Assembly: GCA_023375785.1 (NCBI GenBank)
Contig: SZWC01015168.1
Location: 9,860-70,997 of the forward strand
Length of the DNA stretch: 61,138 nt
Direction of reading: 5' to 3'
Source: Penium margaritaceum
Taxonomy: Eukaryota > Streptophyta > Zygnematophyceae > Desmidiales > Peniaceae
Shown one piece after another: positions 54,816 through 61,138 of the stretch. Position numbers and translations under genes: made by a program. Numbering within the stretch: position 1 is the stretch's first letter; the number at the start of each line of letters is the position of its first letter. The notes under the pieces were generated by a model. That model was not told where the DNA came from. It searched no databases and worked only from the letters and a program-made list of their open reading frames with translations.

Positions 54816-56628
54816 TGTTAACCTCGATCGGCTTTCCACGTCGAACCGTTAAAAATGACAGAAAGTAAGCCTAATGTACCCATGGTTTGTGCTATGACAC
54901 AACACGACCATCGGAACGGAACCTTACCCTAGACACCTGTTGCCGAACGTAAATGCTTCGGTCTGCGGAAAGGCTCGGCATGGTACCCTAGACACCTGTG
55001 CCTCCCTGCTTGGGTTTGCGATCGACCGCACATGAAGACTGATGCTTTTCAAACACTTCACCCGGTAGAGGACATATTCGTGTCATTTGAGCTCTCAAAC
55101 CCGTACATATGCTCTGCATACATAACAGTTTTCACCGCATTCAACTTCCTCCTGCCTCGCTTACTCAGGAGTACATTGAGCAAACCCTCTTTCGACATGT
55201 CGCATGTTCGATATACGAGTCCAATGCCACCGTTGGTGCGCTGGACTAGTCGTCAAGAACCGGTGCACAATCCTTGGGGAGCCGTTACATTCCCCCCCTT
55301 CCATGGATCACGGAACTGCGGTGGTTGACTGGGCAAAGATAAAGCGCGCATGGGACATGATCAACCCAAAAACACCCGCCGATCCATACAACATGTGTTG
55401 GCAGTCGGGCATGCGGGCACCCCATGCCCGCCCGTTGTACTCTCTACCCAATTGGACGCCATGGATCTCGGTGTGGCCAATTCCATGTTTGCGGTTGTGA
55501 CAATGGTCATCGTATGGCTATGGCCTAGGTGTTGAACATAACTATTTGCCAACCATTTTGGGCTCAAGTATTTTCAGGTAAAATAGACGATGTACCACCC
55601 TCATTGTGATTATTAGTCAACAGTAAAGCAACTGAATGTCCGTATTTCTAAGGGTATATGTGGATAAAGTAATGACCAATGTAGGAGCCAGAACATGACA
55701 CTTATAGGGAAAAATCGCCTTTTACTTCATTTTTTACGACAGTAGTGTTGGTTACATAAGACCCACAGTGAACAGGTTTACATATGCAAAAGCATACCTT
55801 CAGACATAGTGAGCATTCTTGTCTAATGAACACTACTGTGTGTGACATGTTTAGCTGACCACAAACTTTTCAATGCATGTAGAAGTCATCGTTAGGGTTT
55901 GGCTATGGGTGGTTCTGGAAGTTATAACACATAACCCCCTAACTGTTTGATGAAGTGGAGAGGGAAGGGTATTTGTCATATAGGTTAAAACTATGTTTGC
56001 TATTCTTGTGGTGCACAATCGTAGGGTTTAGGGTGAAGACATGGAACAGAAAACAAGGGGGCACCAGGTCCTTATTAAACATTAGCTTTTATGGCAGTAG
56101 TTGTTAAACAACATGGGAAGTCAAAGGACATAATTTGCAAAGGGAAACAGGCTTGGGAAAACTTGAATATGCTAAATGAATGACTAAACACTACACACAG
56201 TGAAGGTAGGATACATAACCTCCTTGAATAGTTCATGACTCAGCCCTCAGAGAGTGAACAATGTCACACACACGACACATCTTCTCCCACGGCTGACAAT
56301 GTTCAGCGTTGTAGAACAGTTGTGACTTGTTGTCGGAATTTTGGCCGCCATGTTTACTTCTTGAAACACGCACACCACCGCCCCCCCTCCCCACTTGCAA
56401 TGAAGTATTGTGGCTCAGCCTAACCCTAACCTTCTGCCTAACCCGAGACCCCCCTTTCCTCCTGAATCATAAGCCGCCTGTCTGAATGGTATGTTAAAAC
56501 TCCAGTGTCCAGCATAGTTCATCCTGCACATGAACAAAGACAACGGTTGGTGATGCAAAGCAGAAGAGGTATGCTGCACAAAACTTCTTGAACGAAATGC
56601 ATGAACACATACCAAACACAGACTCACC
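54816..56628. other. MULE interior left of the transposase
   Basis: No clear gene is present. A plus-strand stretch at 55080-55500 reads like protein in two frames (LPPASLTQEYIEQTLFRHVA near 55150, then DWAKIKRAWDMINPKTPAD near 55330) and could be a second element gene or a captured host fragment. The part 55520-56600 is A/T-rich. Isolated CCTAACCCTAACC and TAGGGTTTAGGG words (56420, 56023) are too few for telomeric repeat. Confidence 0.4.
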
Positions 56629-58835
56629 TCACTCTACCTCCTCTAGCTCTTCCTCGTACGTCTCCAGCCACTCCCTCTCCTTCTCATCCAACTGATGGGT
56701 GTGCTCATCCTGCGTCACCGTCTCACCATCATCACCAACACGAGAGGAGTATGCATTGGAGTCATCACTTTCAACACCATCATCCTCATCATCTGGATCA
56801 TGCAGAGGCGGAGCCTCGGAGTCGTACTCCATGTCACCATTGGCATACTCAGCAAGTGGAGCATCCACAGGTAAGGAGGCATTTGCATGTCCCTCCAAGG
56901 CGGCTGCAACCCTCGTTGCAGTTGCCTCCAGACCTCCATCATACCCCCTTGCTACAGCCTGTGCAGGGCTTGGAGCAGGTAAATCTTTTCACCGTGACTT
57001 GGTATGCCCCTTTGGCCCACACCGTGGGCAAATGAAGTTCTTCTTGCGTAAGGCCTCATGGTCTTTCCGTGTGCTGCGTAGACGACCCTTCCCACGTCTA
57101 GGTCCCGGTTGCAGCCACTGGGATTTGACCAGCCGTATGTTCTTCACCACTGGTGAGGGGATGGGGTTGTTGTATGCCCGACGGAACGCCATGCGGGTAA
57201 GTCCAAGGTCAGCCAGGTTCTCTGCGTTGATGCGCTTGGTGAGAAAAAAAAACGCATGCATGCTGACATGGCAGTCCAAACTCCTTCCGCCTGCCACAGC
57301 CACAAGACTTCTTGAGCAAATCAACTTGCCACAGATTGTTTGTTGGGCCCTCCAACGTTGCTGTGTTGGGGCCCTCCTCCGTCACGGTGTATTCACATGC
57401 CACTACGAGGCAGTGGAGGCTTGGGCAGGGGCCAACGCGGTCTTCAAACCTTCTGCCTGGGCACGCCGAGGACAGAACATGCGTTGCACAAAGGGGTAGA
57501 TGCTGAAAAAACAATAGTACGTATAAAGCTTGCGGTGTGCTGCGATGCACGCGTTCCAGCTCTCCACTGCGTTCGAAGTGGTGTGGCCTCCTCTGCCCAA
57601 AGGGCAATGGAAGCGTGTCCACTTGTCCAGAGGCAACCCCCCCACCACACTCCCATCCTCTCCCTGCCTCCCAAAGAGGTGTGCATACGCAGAGGCACTC
57701 ACTTGACGTAGGTGGGTGGTTACCTTCTCCCATTGCTCGACAGTAAGCGCATGCGCACACTTCCATGCCCAGTGTGCGGCCTTTTTCACGTTGGACGTGC
57801 CCACGTTCTCGCGTAAGTGCCAAGCGCAATAGGTGTGTGTAGCGCCAGTCAGGTACTTCTGTAGCGCTTTCTCCAAGCGCTTCTCTCTGTCTGTGATGAT
57901 GCAAGTGCCCGACTGTGTAGCAGCGGGATATGCGAGTGCTAGTTGAGCACAAAAAAACTTCCACCCCTTCTCGTCCTCTGTCAGCGCCAATGCCCACGTC
58001 ATGGGCACTGCATGGTCTTTGGCATAAAAAACTAGGCAATCAAGAGAACCTGCTTGTGCCCGTTTTTTTAGAAATGTTGCATCCATGGTCAAAACTTGGC
58101 GACTGAGCTGAAAGCCGATCCTAGCGGCACCTGGAGCAACGAAAACCCACAAGAAGGCACCGTTCATGGTGCCTTCTTGTGGACTTTCATCACTCCAGGC
58201 GCCGCCTGGATCGGCTGCACGCAGCACGCGGATGTACACATGTGAATAGACATAAAAGAAACTTCAGAACCAAACTACAACGGTTCAAAAGCAAACGTGG
58301 CTACATACCTCATCGATGTAGTATGGAAAGAGACTCCATGTGTCGGTCTTCTTGTCCATCAAGTTTTCTTGGGCGCGTGTCTTGACGCGGTAGATAGTGT
58401 TGTTCGACACGTTCACGTCAATCCGTTCGTGGAGAACTTGCCGTAGGGTGGCACTTGATGCTGTCGGGTCACGATGTAAGGCCTCCAGGATTCTGCGGGC
58501 CACGCATCCCTTGTGCCTCGCCGGATTGCCGCGGCCAATGATAGGGACACACTTGTGTCCCTCGGCGTAGTGGGACACGGTCACATGTCCAAACTTGCTC
58601 GTAACACTGGCTTGGAGGAGCCAGGTACACCCCTTTCTTTGCCTCGGCACACGTACCGTGGAATCTTGTAGGCTCACTACGCACCCACTTGAGACCAAAG
58701 CACTTGTCAACCGCATAATCCTCCACAAATGCCCATGCGGCGCCCATTTTGTCAAAGAACGTGCTCTCTTTCGGCTCCTTCGGCATCTGCTTCTGCTTCT
58801 TAGGGTTGTGACATGGTTCGTCGTCGGAGTCTCCT
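56629..58835 (-). pseudogene. Mutator-like transposase (MULE, MuDR family)
   Basis: It would cut and move the element by a DDE mechanism. Reading down from 58833, a probable splice acceptor (TTTCATGGGCAG) precedes a MuDR-type N-terminal domain with FHGTCAEAKKG and CTWLLQAS (58660-58610), then SHYAEGHKC and VSNNTIYRVKTRAQ. The transposase core has Asp in LTMDATFL (58083-58081), Asp in IITDREKR (57891-57889), CAWHL (about 57820) and Glu in NAVESWN (57564-57562). A SWIM finger follows (CGCGRRKEFGLPCQH, about 57300-57257), then a knuckle CPRCGPKGHTKSR with a TGA exactly where the last Cys belongs (56991-56989), and an acidic tail to 56629. Frame breaks occur in a C4 run at 58630, near 57400 and in an A9 run at 57244. 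An intron may start at 58308 (GTATGT on the minus strand), but its acceptor is unresolved. Confidence 0.88.
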
Positions 58836-59205
58836 GCCCATGAAAGAATAGCATAATATGACAGTGAAGACCTTTCACAACAGCGGGTTTACAAAACTGT
58901 TGTTGCAACCACACGGTTGTCTTCTATGCAAGCAAAGCGGACACAGGGAACACCATGGGCACAATTTGAGAATTACCGAGGTGGCCATGTGGGACGCACA
59001 GGACGCGACGGCGCCCCAAGCTAAACCTAACAAGTCCGACTTCTCGGACATTGGGGGACTTGGGAGCACATGGTGGTTCATCATGGAGTTTGTTGAGTAG
59101 GTGAGCGTCAGCCTCGCCCAACTGCCGGGCCCACCTGTCATCTATCCAATCCCGAGTCAACCAAAACATGACATCGTCAAACGTGCCTCATGGGTCGTCT
59201 TGAGG
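58836..59205 (-). other. MULE upstream region, possible 5' exon
   Basis: A minus frame (59169-58924) with WIDDRWARQLGEADAHLLNK could be an upstream exon joined to the acceptor at 58834, but no donor is certain. I leave it uncalled. Confidence 0.35.
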
Positions 59206-60309
59206 GGGGTTATTGGGGTATCACCCTGATGCAGGACCTCGAGCTGGGCGAGGAGCGTTCTCGTCGAGACTTGGATGCGTGGCAACGTGCCACGCGTGGT
59301 CTTGGGAATGCATCCGAAATAGGGGGTATATAGACCAAAAATACCTAGCTATTTATCCCATCTACCCTCCTTATCAGGCTTACCGATGTGCTCAACGACC
59401 TGGACGTCCACCATCCCGGAGTCATGAGGGAGCCAGTCGCAGAAGCAACATGGTTGGGGGGAGCAGTGACGGCGTCAACGATGACCGTGCGAGACTGAAT
59501 GAGACTAGATCAAACTCTGAGGCACTCTGCCGGAACAGCGCATCCTCCAGCTGGACCATCCGAGGATAGGTTGACACGTAGGATGATGGCACTGTCCGCC
59601 GCTACGTTCCTTCGAGTCTGCTAATTTAGTGCATATCTGTGTCGTTCGGCGGCAACGAATATTACACAATGCTTTCTTGAAATGGAATAGCCTAGGCAGC
59701 ATGTTGGGGCAGCAGCGTTGTTGATGCAGCGTGCGGGCTTCCACGCTCGTTGCTTAAGTCAGCTGCCCCCTCAGTCTGCTGCTCTAGAGTCTAAGTCTGG
59801 AAGCTCTGGGTTTGTTACTCAGAAACGCGCGCGNGGGGGTTATTGGGGTATCACCCTGATGCAGGACCTCGAGCTGGGCGAGGAGCGTTCTCGTCGAGAC
59901 TTGGATGCGTGGCAACGTGCCACGTGTGGTCTTGGGAATGCATCCGAAATAGGGGGTATATAGACCAAAAATACCTAGCTATTTATCCCATCTACCCTCC
60001 TTATCAGGCTTACCGATGTGCTCAACGACCTGGACGTCCACCATCCCGGAGTCACGAGGGAGCCAGCCGCATAAGCAACATGGTTGGGGGGAGCAGTGAC
60101 GGCGTCAACGATGACCGTGCGAGACTGAATGAGACTAGATCAAACTCTGAGGCACTCTGCCGGAACAGCGCATCCTCCAGCTGGACCATCCGAGGATAGG
60201 TTGACACGTAGGATGACGGCACTGTCCGCCGCTACGTTCCTTCGAGTTTGCTTATTCAGCGCATATCTGTGTCGTTCGGCGGCAACGAATACTACACAAT
60301 GCTTTCTTG
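59206..60309 (+). repeat. 475-bp segment present twice across a single N
   Basis: The segment 59206-59679 recurs at 59836-60309 (offset 630) with a few substitutions. Base 59834 is N and the second copy starts right after it. The first copy continues for 154 bases of unrelated sequence before the N, so it is not a simple contig overlap. Each copy has a TATATA box (59326 and 59956) and a small plus frame starting at an ATG in good context (AACATGG, 59450 and 60080). Confidence 0.75.
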
Positions 60310-60899
60310 TACCCTCCAGCATTCCCATGGCGACCGACGGTTGCAAGGATGTGACAACGACATGTCAACAACATCTCTTCATGGGGTGCCGCGAAAGTTG
60401 CACCACGGACAATTGTCGTCACGTTCATCGGCGCACACCACTTGGCTTGCTGACCACTTGCTGAGCTGGCTAGGGAGCTCTTCGGCTCGGCAACACGTAT
60501 GGATGCCAGTGCATGAACCATGCCAGCTCATGGCCTAGGTTTGCGAAGGGGGTGTTTCGGTGTGACGAAGATGATGCAGTCGTTGCTTAGACGGCCATGG
60601 AGACATTGGTCCGTGGAATGAAGGAAACCCGTTGTACATGAAGTATTAGTGGGGTTCCTCTTATTAATGAAAAAATACCCCCAATTAAACAACACAATAG
60701 GTTCACTGAAACGAACATTATTAAGTATTGAAGTACTGTAATTCGCGCCGTCATACGGGAACATGATACTCGCGTCCATGCATGATGCGTGCTTGTATGA
60801 AAATAAGTGCAAAAAACCTGAAGAGTGAATTAGTATTACCAAGAAACCCTTATTCAACAGAAAGTGAACAATACACCGTCACATGAGGAGTTTTATCAT
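60310..60899. other. Unassigned MULE right interior
   Basis: No gene is recognised. A/T-rich sequence leads into the inverted 30-base array. Confidence 0.45.
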
Positions 60900-61138
60900 T
60901 TCAACGGGTATATGGGGATTATTGTCAAGAGATAGAGGCGAATGAGGCTTATCGTGCTAGCAGAGGGGCGGCTCAGGCTTGTTGTTCCAACGGGGGGGGC
61001 GGATGGGGTTGATAGTTCTGGAGGAGGGTCGGATGGGACTTATCGTTCCAACTTAGGGGCGGATGGGGTTTACTGTTCTGACGGAGGGGCGGATGGGGTT
61101 TTTTGTCTGAAACTAGGGGTATATGGTTACTCCGCCCT
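60900..61138 (-). repeat. 30-bp tandem array, right end of MULE, inverted
   Basis: Units such as GGGGCGGATGGGGTTTACTGTTCTGACGG repeat every 30 bases (GGATGGG at 61001, 61031, 61061, 61091). They are the reverse complement of the unit at 54581-54810. The array continues to within about 30 bases of the window end, where TATATGGTTAC resembles the left outer sequence ACATATGGTTTT on the other strand. Confidence 0.88.

Larger units (their letters stand above)
54541..61138 (-). mobile_element. Probable Mutator-like element (MULE)
   Basis: Inverted arrays of the same 30-base repeat lie at about 54581-54810 and at 60925-61100, close to the end of the window. Between them, on the minus strand, is a MULE transposase (56629-58835). 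I infer a MULE whose long terminal inverted repeats consist largely of the 30-base array. The right boundary lies at or past 61138. The exact ends and the target duplication (usually 9 bp in MULEs) cannot be defined here. A single-N duplication inflates its length by about 0.6 kb. Confidence 0.65.

Noticed and set aside
54535-54868. Pro/His-rich and Arg/Leu-rich repeats as a protein
   Set aside because: The 30-bp period is divisible by three, so any stop-free unit gives an open frame. It occurs on both strands.
56410-56450. CCTAACCCTAACC as an interstitial telomere
   Set aside because: Only two to three imperfect units are present, not an array.
1-61138. tRNA, rRNA, bacterial operons, attachment sites or replication origins
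   Set aside because: None was recognised. The tRNA-Met-like words at 10343, 11626, 32582 and 38172 are retrotransposon primer sites, not tRNA genes.

Overview
This window looks like a repeat-rich nuclear region from a green plant or streptophyte alga. The support is Ty1/copia and Ty3/gypsy elements primed by a plant-type initiator tRNA-Met site (TGGTATCAGAGC), gypsy polyproteins ending in a chromodomain (chromoviruses), a Mutator-like (MULE) transposase with SWIM zinc finger, and draft-assembly gaps. The species cannot be fixed from the sequence. I recognise no bacterial operon, rRNA, tRNA, CRISPR array or intact host housekeeping gene.

Layout. 1-2350: unassigned, with a short 60-bp tandem duplication. 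2429-10875: copia element A on the minus strand (LTRs 2429-2957 and 10363-10875, minus-strand primer site at 10343-10355), with a TA-flanked MITE-like insert in its leader (8986-9591). 10888-19297: copia element B on the plus strand (LTRs 10888-11623 and 18569-19297, primer site 11626), badly decayed. The 5' LTRs of A and B lie back to back about 12 bp apart. 19960-28150: gypsy element C on the plus strand, cut by two DNA-transposon-like inserts (20645-22905, TA-flanked; about 24352-27290, with inverted ends, 155-bp repeats, a GA microsatellite and a 342-bp gap). 28160-30410: an LTR-like unit carrying a 67-codon ORF that recurs at 46246 and 49658. 30480-45540: three minus-strand chromoviruses (D truncated, E and F nearly full length) in tandem, sharing single LTRs (32597-33363, 38186-38952, 44769-45540). 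45541-50150: integrase fragments and more LTR-like units. 50370-52460: unrecognised plus-strand ORFs. 54540-61138: a probable MULE, with inverted arrays of a 30-bp repeat at both ends and a minus-strand transposase at 56629-58835.

Three single-N positions (42946, 47314, 59834) each join sequence that repeats earlier or later sequence almost exactly (about 956, 3,409 and 475 bp). Two look like unmerged contig overlaps, so copy numbers around 42-50.7 kb should not be trusted.

The coding regions are parts of mobile elements. LTR elements would encode gag, protease, reverse transcriptase/RNase H and integrase as one polyprotein (order PR-IN-RT in copia; PR-RT-IN-chromodomain in gypsy), but frameshifts, stops and changed catalytic residues mean none appears autonomous. 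The MULE transposase is the least damaged gene: its breaks are mainly in homopolymers.
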